Shown: positions 31,459 through 43,600 of the stretch, in pieces | Position numbering within the stretch: the stretch's first letter is position 1 | How the letters are laid out: every line of letters begins with the position of its first letter | Origin: Diospyros lotus | Taxonomy: Eukaryota; Streptophyta; Magnoliopsida; Ericales; Ebenaceae | DNA length: 64,000 nucleotides | Direction of reading: 5' to 3' | Assembly: GCF_014633365.1 (NCBI RefSeq) | Contig: NC_068348.1 | Location: 17,626,311-17,690,310 of the forward strand | The notes under the pieces: model-generated | Seen by the model: the letters and a program-made list of their open reading frames with translations, nothing else | Databases searched by the model: none | Told to the model about the DNA's origin: nothing | Translations under genes and position numbers: made by a program

Positions 31459-32880
31459 TAGGGGTGTTCAAAAAAATTGATGCACCGCGAAAATCGGCCA
31501 GACCAAACTGGTCGATTTTTTTTTTTTTTTTTACGGTCGAAAACGGTTTGAAGGCTGTCCAAACCGCGCGGTTCGCGGTTTGGACAGTAGGCGGTTCGGT
31601 TTTAAAACCGAACCGCCCATAAAATTAAAATATATATATATATAAAGGCACCCATAGCTCCACGCAACCCCCTCCCCACCCACAACCCTAATCCCTACTC
31701 GCAATCTGCAAAGCCTCATCCCCCACCCGCAACCTAATCCTTAATCGCAATTGATAGCCCCCCGCCCACGCAACGATAATCGACAGCCCCCTCCCCCACC
31801 TACACAACTCTAATCGGCAGCCCCATTCGGCCCTCCCCCACCCGCGCAACCCTTCCCCGGTTCCCCCTAATCGGAATCATCCGATCACCGTTGCTGCTGC
31901 AACCTTCCAGCTTCCACCATCTTCCCTTCTGCTTTCTCTTTCTCCTCATCCTTGGAGAATCGTGGTAGCCCACACCCAAGGTTCCACCGCTGGCTGTGGC
32001 AGATCGAGGCAGAGGAGAGGATGCTCGAGTCGAAGCGTCTAGGTGTGTATTTGTATTAACGTCTAGTGTGTGTTTGTTTGTTTGTTGTGGCTATTGATAC
32101 ATGAGAAGCCTGGTTTTAGATTCACTGATGTTGGTTTGTACTAGAGAGGATATCCTGAATCTATTCAATTCTAGATCTCATCCTGTTTTGTTTTACATCT
32201 GAAAACTACTTTCTGTTTTGGGACTTGAAGGAATAAAATGACTGAAAAACATAAAAATTGCTTAAAAATTCAAAAGCTTGGTCAAATTGTAATCCTTTGG
32301 TATTGTCTAGTTCCTCAAAATAGTCATCATGGTGAGTTTTGAAATCTTTAGGAAGAAAAAAAATGAATTTTTCTAGAGTTAAATCCAAGAGACAAATGTG
32401 GTATGAGTAGCCCTTTGGCTCGAGCAATTTGATTATATATACTTATTGTCAGTTTTTTTTCCCTCTCTCTTATGTTGTTTTCATCATACTTTTTCCAATT
32501 GTTTGTGATCATCATTTTCACATCATCCATGTACAAGATTTATTGGATAATTATCGCCATTTGTTTGATAATTGCTATGACCTGGTGACAAGAAATGAAG
32601 TTGCTAATATTCTTAGTTGAATATATTATAACAATGTCGCATGTTTTATTTATTTATAACAGGTTGGATTTATTTATAACAGGTTAGAGATTGTATATTA
32701 AACAAGTTATTTTCAAACCACAGTAAACTGCACCAATCCAGACCACAAATGCGGTCTAGATTGGTGCGGTTTGGACACACCCAAATCAGACCGTGGTCTG
32801 GTTTGGTCGCGAAACCGCACTAGCGATTTGACGTGCTGAAAATAGTTCAAACCGACCAAATCACACCGTGTACACCCCTA
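31459..32880. mobile_element. Non-autonomous hAT element, 1422 bp
   Basis: Perfect 8-bp target duplications ATTTGAAT (31451-31458 and 32881-32888) bracket the segment. It starts TAGGGGTGTTCA and ends TGTACACCCCTA, the short TAGGGGTG-type inverted ends of hAT elements. Subterminal regions are rich in AACCG/CGGTT words (31540-31615 and 32735-32870), typical transposase-binding repeats. The interior has a C-rich stretch (31660-31880), a TA microsatellite near 31631 and no transposase. It must have been moved in trans. Confidence 0.85.
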
Positions 32881-32888
32881 ATTTGAAT

Positions 32889-34778
32889 TAACCATGTCCC
32901 TTAAAAGTTTTTGAAAATTACAATATAAAGTTATAAGTTTAATTTAATTATCAAAAAAATTATAATATAATATTTCAAATTCATAACATCATCTAGAATG
33001 AACATTTTTAGTTTTTGAGCATTTACTCTATTTTTGGGGGATGATTGTCAGTGAAAAAGTAAGAAAATCAAATATCATAACATCATCTTTATCATTATTA
33101 GTTAAAATTTCATAAAACTTCGACAGAGTCTTCATTATTTTTAGGCCATTAAACCTACATTAGAGACTCAGTCTCTCTGTCCATCAATATACAACCACAC
33201 TACCTTTCAATCATTAATTACAAGTTTATATCAAGAAAACTAAAAGATTACAATTGCTAAAATATTCTCAATTCTATTGATTGTCTACATCATTGCCAAA
33301 ATTATCATCACCGTGATTGCTCAACTATATAAGACACCGACAACGAGTGTGTCTAGTCTCTTTGCAAATGCTTCATTTTCGACTTGCTCTTGCAGTGGCT
33401 ATAGAAGCGTCTCTTGATTCTGTGGTAGCGGATGTGCTCGACTTTTCAATGGAGGAAGACTATTAATTAGGGCAAGATAAACGGTTGTGCCACTATACAC
33501 CTCATTTTTCATATTTTTTTCCTTCGACGAACTTCCCTACCGGAAGGAATCCGACCCTCTCTCAGTCTATCCGGTTATCTTCTTTGTACGGGTAGGTATA
33601 CAACCACCCCTCTGACATGTGCAACAATAACCCAAGCAGACTTGTTAAAGATCAGATTGATAGAAAATTCATATACTTTTCTAACCCAGCTTGCGATGTA
33701 ATATGAATGACAAAACGAATAATAGTGCACCCGCATGAAACTGTCATGTATAATAAAGAAAGTTGGATTTATTGGGCTTAGTTGGCCCTATCGAACTTTG
33801 TTGGGAAAGCCTATCAGGTTTTGTTCGGAAAGCCTATCGGGCTTTGTTGGATAGCCTATCAGGCTTTGTTCCCAACAAGCCCGATGGGGCCTAACAAAGC
33901 CCGATGACGGTGTGCTACTTCTAAAAATTTTGATGACGATTGCCTTTTTTGAATTTTTTTTTTTTCCACATAGATCTGGAATGAATAACTACTAAAAATG
34001 TTTTATTCACAACCACAACTATTTTACACAACTTTAATAAGCAATGTCAACACAAAAATATTTTTAAAAAACGAAACAAATATAAATCAAAATCAATACC
34101 TCGAATACTTGTTAGAGAGGGAAACTTCTCATGAATGCGACTTCAATGAGGTTGTTGCGATGATTGATGAATAAGTTAAATGACCTAGCGAGTAAAAGAT
34201 TAAATATAGAAAAAATAGTTAAATTTGATAATTTCAGCAATGGAGAGAAGAAAATAAGTGTGAATATTAGAAGAGAAGAGAGATAAAAAATATTAGTGAA
34301 AAAGACAAGAGTATTTTAGTAAATAAGGTTAAAAATAACATATATTTTACATAAAAAATGATTATAAAATGCATTTAATTTGTTTGATTGTACAAAAAAA
34401 AAAAAAATTCTGTAAAATAGTTAAAAACAAATCTATTATATTCATTTAGCTTAATTATGAACTCATCCCGCCACCAATTTTGTTTCAACTAACTTTTTGT
34501 TGCTAATATGGAATGAGTTTGTCAGCTTAATTCCTAATTCAACCAGGTGGGGTGGGACCCCGCCAATCTATTTTTCTTACTTAACAGTGAAATTAGAAGA
34601 GATCATTTGAGTCATTGGGACAATATTGTCTTTATAATAATTTTTTTTTTTTATTTATGCCGGCAAAAATCAGAAATTATACAAAAGTCAGATGCAGATG
34701 GGAGAATGGCGATTGCAGAGACGAGACAAAACGAGGAGGACAAAAACCCAGTGGGATAAAGAGCATAACGCTCAATCA
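32889..34778. other. Intergenic DNA with a separate motif cluster
   Basis: No gene recognised. It includes another group of CCTATCGGGCTTTGTT motifs (33797-33903) and, at its right end, the 3' flank of the small-heat-shock-like gene. Confidence 0.45.
33797..33903. repeat. Detached cluster of the CCTATCGGGCTTTGTT motif
   Basis: GCCTATC(A/G)GG(T/C)TTTGTT occurs three times in direct orientation and then as the complement (ACAAGCCCGAT, AACAAAGCCCGATG). It lies about 2.4 kb from the tandem array, with an unrelated hAT element between them. Confidence 0.75.
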
Positions 34779-35195
34779 TCAATCCTTCCTCAACCTAGGC
34801 ACCACCAGCCAAAGCACTCCGTTCCTAACCTCCGACCTAATTCCGGCGGAATCGTATTGGTCAGGGTTGAAGCTGATGGAACCTCCGAAGAACCTGCCGT
34901 CATAGTTGTAGGCGGGGAGCTTGCCGTCTCTGCCGTAGAAGTAAATGAAGCCCGGCTCCGACCACACTCTGATGTCGTCTTCCCCGACTCCCGGCACGTC
35001 TACCCTCATGTAGCACTCATTCTCCGCCTTCTCCACCCTGCACGCCCCCACTTCTCCGCTCCTCAGAAATGGGTTCCCGCCTGTGGATATCGCCCGGGTG
35101 GCTGAGGCGAACGGTGCCGCCGGCAGCCGTGTTTGCTGGTGGCGGAGGAGCTTGGCTAGGAACAACGGGACGCTCATTGCCGCCTTGGACGCCAT
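34779..35195 (-). CDS. Small heat-shock-like protein, organellar type, 138 residues
   Basis: The first in-frame ATG is at 35195 (context AGAAATGGC). The frame is open further upstream to 35276, but that upper limit is a TTG codon, so the ATG is preferred. Residues 1-40 are rich in Ala, Arg and Leu with almost no acids (SVPLFLAKLLRHQQTRLPAA), fitting a mitochondrial presequence. From about residue 58 comes an alpha-crystallin-like fold (CYMRVDVPGVGEDDIRVW, then GRFFGGSISF and VRNGVLWLVVPRL). The protein stops directly after the last beta strand and lacks the usual C-terminal IxI tail. It resembles the short, divergent HSP14.7-like group of plants more than a classical chaperone. It lies 335 bp downstream of, and in the same orientation as, the HSP23 gene. 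Confidence 0.7.
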   Translation of the reverse strand: MASKAAMSVPLFLAKLLRHQQTRLPAAPFASATRAISTGGNPFLRSGEVGACRVEKAENECYMRVDVPGVGEDDIRVWSEPGFIYFYGRDGKLPAYNYDGRFFGGSISFNPDQYDSAGIRSEVRNGVLWLVVPRLRKD

Positions 35196-35530
35196 TTCTC
35201 TGCTAATGGCGCCGCTGGCTCTGCCTCTGTTCGGGACTCGATTTGTTCTCCTTAAAAAGGCAAACGTAGGGCTCAAGGCTTGTCCCGAAGGCGTCGCCTA
35301 CTCGTGCGGCCACCCGTCGAGTTCGAACCCGACATCAAATATTTTAGGGCCTTCACAATCACATGTTTCTTTCAATGGTTAATATTCATCAAAGCTTTCA
35401 CTAGTCGGTACATTTTATTCATCATTCCACAACTACAAACCTGAGTAACATAACAGTATACTGTTTCTCCCAATGAACACTACAAAACAGGGCTGAATTC
35501 CGTAATAGATTCTAACGACACGGGGAATTT

Positions 35531-36647
35531 TCAATCCACCTTGACCTGAATGGCGTCCTTCCTCTCACCCTCCCTCACCTTGGGAACAACAACCTTGAGG
35601 ACGCCGTTCTTCATCTCGGCTTTGATTTGGTCGATCTGGTAGAGATCAGGAGGGAGATCGAGTCTGCTAGAGTATCTTGGCCCGAACTCCTCGGCCTCCG
35701 ATTCCTTCTCGCCTTCACCTTTGATGATCAGAGTGTTCTGCTCGACGGAGACCTTCACATTTTCCTTGCCGAGGCCGGGCATGTCCACTCGCAGATACAG
35801 AGCGTCATCTTCTTCCTTCACGTCCCATCCTCTCCTCGGTCCGCCGCTCATTCCTCTTAAAGGAGAATCCATGAGTTGGTCCACTAGGTTCAGCACCTGG
35901 CTCAGGCTCCTTGTCGGCGAGAATGGATCGAACGCATCTGCAACTTATTAGGAAAAGTCGAAAGTTGTTCGGTCAGCAGTGTGGTTGAGTAGTTGATTGG
36001 ATAAATCATAAGCAATCAATCACAAAGAGTAAAAAGAACAGATTGATGAAATTTAGACAACTTGAGAGTTAAAAACCTAAACGGAATGTATTAAGGTTAT
36101 AAATTAATTCCTGTCGAGTGCGAAAGAACAATCAGAAACCAAAACAATAAAGAATCTACTAGAGATGCAAAACAGAATAGACGTTGAAAGACGCTACGGA
36201 CAATCATAATACTCGTCACCGAAGGGATGGCGATACTATAACTTCAAATATCGAACGAAACTCAGACCGAGCAATAAGTCGAGCTTAGAATTCAGTTAAC
36301 GAGGCAAAAGCAAAACTCTAGACAAAAAAATTTTGCGTCAAGCAAACCGAGCAAAAAGCCTATACAAACAGATAGTAGCGCAAACACAATCAGGAGATTG
36401 GCCGGGACAAGTCACAACTACCTGAGAACAAGGAGGGAATAGAGTCGCGGCGGCGAGAGACGGAACGGCGATCAACGTCTACTCCGCCGTCGTCGTAGTC
36501 GTCGTGCCTTGTGAGCTGAGTGTCGGTAGCGAAGGAACGAGCACCACCGGGTGAGTTGAGCAGCGCGGACGCAGAGCGTAGGCGGTTGAAGAAGAGAGGC
36601 TTGGCCGCCGCGGCTCTTCTGAGAGCAAATAGTGAGGCTGAAACCAT
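35531..36647 (-). CDS. HSP23: Mitochondrial small heat-shock protein, HSP23/HSP22-M type, 210 residues
   Basis: Two exons on the minus strand: 36647-36422 (ATG to a phase-1 donor CTCAG then gtagtt) and 35937-35531 (after ttgcag). The N terminus ([17 protein letters not shown]) is a basic, Ala-rich mitochondrial presequence. The joined protein passes through a [22 protein letters not shown] consensus region, then the alpha-crystallin domain begins at [19 protein letters not shown] and includes [10 protein letters not shown]. The tail IQVKVD supplies the IxV motif that docks into neighbouring subunits. These ATP-independent chaperones hold unfolded matrix proteins during heat or oxidative stress. 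The single intron at the presequence/FDPFSP boundary matches the gene structure I expect for plant HSP23.5/23.6-M. The promoter upstream has strong heat-shock signals. Confidence 0.92.
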
Positions 36648-36724
36648 TTCTTTTCCTCCGGAGAAAGAGGGGGCTTGGACAAGTGCAGGACAAGCGGTAG
36701 TCCGGTGACGCGGTTAGGCTTTCA

Positions 36725-36731
36725 TTATATA
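36725..36731 (-). promoter_or_regulatory. TATA box of HSP23
   Basis: TATATAA on the minus strand, 78 bp upstream of the ATG at 36647, leaving room for a short leader. Confidence 0.75.
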
Positions 36732-36800
36732 GACAGCGGCGCACCGTGCACGAGAGAGAGAGAGAGAGAGATGTAGAGAGTTCGAGAGACCGAGCGTTGG

Positions 36801-36815
36801 AAGAACGTTCTGGAA
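36801..36815 (-). promoter_or_regulatory. Heat-shock element of HSP23
   Basis: The plus strand reads GAACGTTCTGGAA at 36803-36815, three contiguous alternating nGAAn units with exact 5-bp phasing, the binding site of heat-shock factor trimers. An additional GAA precedes it. It lies about 70 bp upstream of the TATA box, a standard distance for heat-inducible plant genes. Confidence 0.85.
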
Positions 36816-36833
36816 AGGTCAGAAATCGTCTGA

Positions 36834-36841
36834 TGACGTCA
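36834..36841. promoter_or_regulatory. TGACGTCA palindrome (bZIP site)
   Basis: A perfect CRE/C-box-type TGACGTCA about 20 bp upstream of the heat-shock element, a possible TGA or other bZIP factor site linking the gene to stress signals. Confidence 0.55.
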
Positions 36842-37655
36842 CTCTCATTATTCATTAATTGATTTACTGCTGCTTCCGAAATTATTTATTATGAAAATAT
36901 AAAAAGCTACTTTGGAAGTTTAATTAATTAAGTTTGCCAGCAATGCCACCATATCCCATCTTGTAACTTGTGGGCTCAACCAAACTATGACAAGTTCAAC
37001 CTTTTAAATTCTTTTTATTTTTTAAAACTACAATACATTTTAATAAGAAATGTTTAATCTTACAGTAACACAGTTATAATTTAATTAAAATTAATCAATT
37101 AATTATAATAACCACCCTCTTAATATGTACCCAAAAAAATTTAATTCAATTAAGAGACATAAAGCTTATGCTAACATTTTGATTAAATTTCACTCGGTCA
37201 CTCTTGAAATTATCGTTCTTGCACAGTTTCCGTCGCTCGTATCCTCGATTTTGACAAATGAGGTAAATTGCAGATGAAAACTTTTTACCTCACAGTACAG
37301 GATAAAAAATCGAACCCATAACTTATTGATGTAAATCTCAACTTATCATCATCCAACCACTGCATATACAATCATGAATACATACATACATTTTAAAGCA
37401 TAATATAAATACAATCCATTTGAGTGGTATTCTTTCCTTCCTACTTTGCATAAATAAATAAGATTATAAATGAACTAACAACATCATATCATTCTGTGCA
37501 CGTACGCCGCGGTAAAAACTAAACAGTTCATTCATTATGAGAGTTTGCATCACAAGATTCATAAAGATTACAAGGGTTTTGACAAATGCATTTGCTTACA
37601 TCGAATTATAGTCAAATAGATAGACACATAGAATGTTGTTGTATTATTATTAACA
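36842..37655. other. Intergenic DNA between HSP23 promoter and HINT4 3' end
   Basis: AT-rich; the right portion (about 37500-37655) should be the 3' UTR of the HINT4 gene. No other gene seen. Confidence 0.4.
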
Positions 37656-40600
37656 TCACACTTTTGGTGGAATAGAAGCAGCAGCCAATGGCTTTATCCT
37701 TTCCAACAACTTCTCCACTTCAATAAACCCACCCAGAGGTCCCAACGGCAAGTATTTTACACTTTTCCATCTGTTTATATATATAAACAGTTCAGAATTA
37801 AAAGGCAATCAGGTTATTGTACATAGGGTAGGGTTAAAACATTTTGCAGCAGCTAAGAGAACTTCATTGCTTACCTGGGCGTGAAAGGAAGCGCCAAACA
37901 GTGGAGGTGGAGATGGTTGACACTGTTCAGAGGGGGTTGATGAAAGCCAAATCTAGTATAATGATAAAAAAGAAGATTCATATATTCCAGACAAGCATTA
38001 AACAAGGTAAAACAACTCAGTCCATAACATAAAAACTTCCGCCATTACAGGGTTTTAACTCCTCCAAACGCATACCAACTTTACCAAACGCATTACAAAG
38101 AACCAGACCACCTAGTTAATTTAACTTCAGAATGTTCATTTGGCGCTTTCATCAGAACTAACTACACACCAGATGGAACTAAAACCACCAGTAACAAGCT
38201 TTCTCTTCCTTATTTATAAAATCTGACAAAGCATTTCTCTCTAATTTTTGTGCAAATGAACCATTCGATATCATCAAATTACAGATGTAAGAACATTAGC
38301 ATGAAACAAACATGAACGCACAATGAAATCAAGTCAAGAGGACTAAAGAGTAGCGACTAAAACTTTGTGTAACCGAATTTCAATATTATTAGTCTCAGGC
38401 AGGCAACTTCTCAAGATCAAATTTGTTTACATGGCAAAGTTGACATTTGACAGCACCCCCCCCCCCCCCCCCCCCAAAAAAAAAGAAAAAGATGCCAAAA
38501 AATAATTCTTTCTAGAGAAGCAATACCTATACTGTGTGGGCTGGGGTGCATCTCGGCACAGTAAAGTCTGCCCCACATTTAACATGTGATTCACTGGAGA
38601 AAAAAAAGTAAACTTCACAGATCAGCCACAGCAACAAAGATGAAAAGGAAAATTAAATGAAACTATTAAACTGGTTAGATTCAATTTTAATTGCCAGCGT
38701 CTGGAATTTTCTTTACCCAATGAGAAGTCTTCAGTTCTCTTCTGGAGGTCTTTGACAGTCGGGATGTGCTCCACAGGGATTACCAAGTAATGCCTATCTA
38801 GACACCAATCCAATGAATCAATTATGAAAACCACAATAATGACAATGAAAAAAATGCTATCAGGGAATTGCTTGAATACCATATTTGTTTGGAACGGATC
38901 GAAAAACAAGGACCAAAACCACGGAAACAATAAAAATCCTAACATTTTCTCTAGAATGTGAGTACCAGTTCAAACATCATGCAAAATGTAATAAAGTGAT
39001 CCACTTTCATGGAATGCTTTATCTCACCCCTTAAAAACTGAAGGTACATCCAGTTTTATTAACTATTTAATAAAAATGCAAGTATAGACATTGTCTCTGC
39101 TCCAAGAGCATGCCCCCATCATTTTAACATATCTCCAAAACCTCGCTCTCCATTTCTGCCTATTGAGGAATGATATACAACAATAGATCACCGATACAAG
39201 GAACGTTGTTTCGCTTCTCAGCTTGATAAATGGAGTATCCAGCTGGGATTGTATCTTGATTGACAAAATTCTCCATTCAAGCACTTCATAGTGCCAGCTC
39301 ACAAGTACACTTTTGATACCTCTTTGTCTCAACAAATACAATTTTGGCCCAAGGACTCAACTTGCCATGATTGTAATTCACCCACTCCCACTCCTACTTC
39401 CCCTCCCTGGTAAGAACTCACAGACCCAAGATCACCACACATGACCTTTTACCTCTGGAATCTCTGACTACGGGACAATTTGATAACCTAACTAGAGGCT
39501 CGTCCTGGGAATATCCTTCCATGCAAATTGCATGACCTCCAAACTCGTGTATTCTAAGTCAAAGCTAACTAGTTCAGGAAGCCACTCATCTCTTCTCCTT
39601 AGAGGAGGTCTTAGCTTAACCAATCACCAAAAAGAGTTTTCCAACTACCCAAATGATGTGGTCTATCCCATACGCCCATGTTTCAATGATCTGTAGCATG
39701 ACTGACTACTTAAGAAAATAACAGTACCACTTCATCTCTGCCTTCAAGATCTCCACTACCTCCACCATTAACAATAAGACCCACTATCAACAAGGATGAA
39801 ATTTTCATTTGATACATTGCTTTGCTTCACTTAAAAATAGAAAAATTTAAGTACAATGTGGGAAACATAAGAGAAATAACAAAAAGGAAAAACATTAAAA
39901 CATATTAAATGTTCAGAAACAAGAAACTAACACCTGTGCAAACATTAGAACATACAATGTCAATGATTTAATTGAAAACATTTGGGCATATACATCCTTT
40001 TGCATAAAGGCAAACTAATCAACTTGAAAGTAAATTTCATGCATGCCATGAATTCATCTCAAATAAATCAATTTCACCAAGCAAAAGGGTATATGATATG
40101 CATAGCTTCCAAGAATAAAACTACCACTAACAACAACAATCAAAGCCTTAATCCCACAAGGTGGGATCAATTATATGAATTCCAAACCTCTATCCATATC
40201 CTTTGTATGGCTATTATATCTTATGTCATGTTCAAGGGTTGTTCTTTCTCTCCTTCTGCTACTAACTTCCTCTTTCATCTACTCACTTCAGAGGTGCGTC
40301 TATTAGTTTTCTTTTCACATGTCAAAATTATCTTAAGTATGTCTCTCACATCTTATCTTCAATAAACATCACTCTCTTGTTATGTATAACATCATTTCTT
40401 ATTTTGTCTTTTCTTGTATGCCCCCTATCATAGTAATGGTCACTACACAACATTCTAAGTCGTTTATGTTGACTCTGTGTATATTTTGTTTCCTTGTACA
40501 GTGTATAGATTATGTTTCCATTTGTTTATTGTTTGCATTTGTTTTGTTTCCTAATGGTTGTAGCTCTCTTCCCTATTAATAGGGAATGTCTTCCTGTGCA

Positions 40601-43600
40601 TATGGTTAAGTGAATAAGAGATTTTCACTATTCCTCTCCTATTTTCTACATGGTATTAGAGCAAAGCTCTTAGGGTGTCTGTTCGATCTTCATCATCTCC
40701 ATCCCATGGCTTGTTCTATCTCTCGGCCTTCATTGCCAGCTACCTTGCCCTCATTTAACGAAGGGTCTCTCTGAGTTCCTCTGTCATAACCGATTGTCGC
40801 TACAACTGGTGCTGCCCACCAGAAGTTCAGGAAATAGGAGGACTCCGATGCTAGCAACCACCACTGGTATCAAATCTATCATTGGCCGTCGCGGTTCGCC
40901 TTGCAGCCGTTGCTGAAGCAACCCCCACCGATCATCGAGTGATTCTCCTCCACACGCTGTCGCGTGCTTGCCCAATTGACGAGTGATCCTCCTTCACCTT
41001 TCACGCCGTCGTTTAGCATTGCAACTTTCAGATCCATGCCGCCTGCCGATCTTCAGATCTGCTACCACATAAGCCGCTCTTCTCCTGTCGGCCTTCATTG
41101 CCACCTTTTTCTGCAACCAGTTGCTTCTCCAGCCTTCTTAGCCAAGTTTTTTTGGCCTTTATTGTCGTTGCCTTCAAGCTAACCCAAATCTAGTTCAGAT
41201 TCGATAGACCCAATCTCTAACGTTGCTGACTCAGATTGAGGAGGTGTTGTTGCTACTATTTCCAGTGCCCTTGCCGCTGTCTCATCTCCCTTGTGTCACT
41301 CGTTCTGTCATCTCCAACGTCGCAGTGTCCCTGCTCTGGCGAGTTGTTGTGACCTCGCTATGAATCGACTTTTCTAGATTTGTTTCGTATCAAAGCGTTC
41401 TTGCCCTTGTGGCTGTTGGTATTTTCTGCTATGATGACTAACAAAATCTAGGGTGTATGGATGAAAACTCAGCAAAGCAGAGATGAACCTACACTGAATG
41501 CAGAAGAAATTAGGAAACTAAAGTCCTTAAGGACTCTTCAAGGTGACTGCTCTTTGGCTCAAGCAGGTGTGTGCCTTAATTCTAAGTCCTTTAATGTCTC
41601 ATATACAGCTAGGAATAATCTTTGGGTCTTAGATTCTGGAACCACCAATCACATGACACCTAACATAAAATTCTTTGAGACCTTTGAACCAATATCTAGC
41701 TCCAGAAAAATTACAGTTGCTAATGGCCAAGCTATCCCTATAGTTGGGCAAGGAAATGCATATTTGAACCCATCTCCACCTACCTAACAAGTACTTTATG
41801 TGCCTAGCCTCTCCACCAATCTACTTTCAGTTCACAAGCTTGCCCAAAGCCTTAATTGCTCTGTAATTTTCTCACCTCATGATTGTGTGTTTTAGGACCT
41901 AGCCACAGGGAAGATGATTGGTATTGCTAAGGCACTTAATGGGTTGTACTACCTACAAGGGAGCAATGAGCCACCTGTAGGAGATCATCTTAGCTTAGGT
42001 CATGCCTCTTCTCTACATACTTCCACTTAGTCCACTATCTGGCTTCAGCATTTTAGATTAGGTCATCTTCCTTTCCTTTTGTTAAAATCGATGTTTCCAA
42101 ACTTGTTTAAAGGCATTGATATTAGTATGTTTCTTTGTGATGTGTGTGAATTGTTCAAACACCATCGGATGCCTTATGCTATCAGCAATAAACTTTATTT
42201 GTCTCCTTTTTCTTTAGTGCATTCTGATGTGTGGGGGCCTTCAAGAGTCCCTAATTGTTCTGGGGCAAATTGGTTTGTATCCTTTATAGATGACTGCACT
42301 AGGATGATATGGGTTTACTTACTCAAAGACAAAGCAGCCATCAGCAGCATTCTACCCTTGTTTCATAGAATGATTCTCACTCAATTTAGGATTTCTATTA
42401 AAAGGTGTAGGATTGATAATGCAAGGGACTATTTCAACCATCATCTTAATCATTTTTTCCAACAAAAGGGGATTATTCATGAATCCTCCTGTGTGAAAAC
42501 TCCCCAGTAGAATGGAGTTGCTGAGAGAAAGATGAGGCATCTCCTAAATGTTAATGGGGCTCTCTTGCACCATCATTCAGTTCCTAAAACCTTTTGGGAT
42601 GAAGTAGTGTTAACAGCAACCTATTTAATCAATAGGGTTCCCTCAAGAGTCCTAAATTAACTCTCTCCATTTCAATGTCTCTTTACTCACTTTCCAGAAA
42701 TTGGTTTGCATACTTCTCTCCCTCTTAAGATATTTGGTTGTGTGGCTTTCGTCCATGTGTCTAAACATCAGAGGGATAAATTTGATGCCCGAGCCTTTAG
42801 GTGTGCATTTCTTGGCTATTCTCCTATTCAAAATGGGTATAAGTGCTATCATCCTCCTACTTGAAAGATCCTTGTATCTAAAGATGTAACTTTTGTTAAA
42901 AATCAGTCCTTTTTCAAGGTCACTACTTTTGGTCCTCAAGGGGGGAGTGTTTTTGTTGACCATGATCTTCCTATTCTAGAAGAGTCTCAGCCCTATCAAC
43001 CTGATACTTCTTTGGATCCTAACTCTTCTGATTCTCCTATTTATTCTAATCCTAAGACAACTAATTCAGGAGACTTGGAACCTTTTTCTAATCCTCCAAT
43101 ATTTGTTCAACCAACGATATCTCATGTGCGGTTCAAAGGCTCACCATATGTGTATAAAAGGAAGGAACAACTAAGCAGGATCCATCATCTACCCCTCGGC
43201 CAGGTTTGGAACTCACTTAGCATTTTGATTCACCTAACCCTATAAATTGTTCTAACCCTGAAATCTCAGACCTGGATTTGCCTATTGCTATTAGAAAAGG
43301 TGTGAGGAGTTGTACACAGCACCCTATAGCCAAATTTGTTTCTTATCATAGATTGTCCCTAAAACAAAAAAGTTTATTGTCCTCCCTTGATTCCATAGCT
43401 ATTCCTAAGACTATAGAAGAGGCATTATAGAATCAACATTGGGTACAAGCTATTAGGAAGAAATTAGGGCCTTAGAAAAGAATAATACCTGGGAAATGGT
43501 GCCTAGACCGAAGGGGGTTCAACCGATAGGGTGAAGATGAGTGTTTAATGTGAAATACAATGTTGATGGTACACTGGAAAGATACAAAGCCCGATTAGTG

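Noticed and set aside
35290..35350. GGTTCGAACTC on the minus strand, resembling a Pol III B box or tRNA T-loop.
   Set aside because: No A box at the right distance and no cloverleaf or acceptor stem; at most a SINE or tRNA-derived scrap.
36472..36855. Minus-strand frame covering the HSP23 promoter and exon 1.
   Set aside because: Out of frame with HSP23 and reads through its TATA box and heat-shock element.
39350..39800. Pyrimidine-rich block in HINT4 intron 2, examined as a possible gene or LTR.
   Set aside because: No open frame, no termini and no motif that I can assign; left as unclassified intron.
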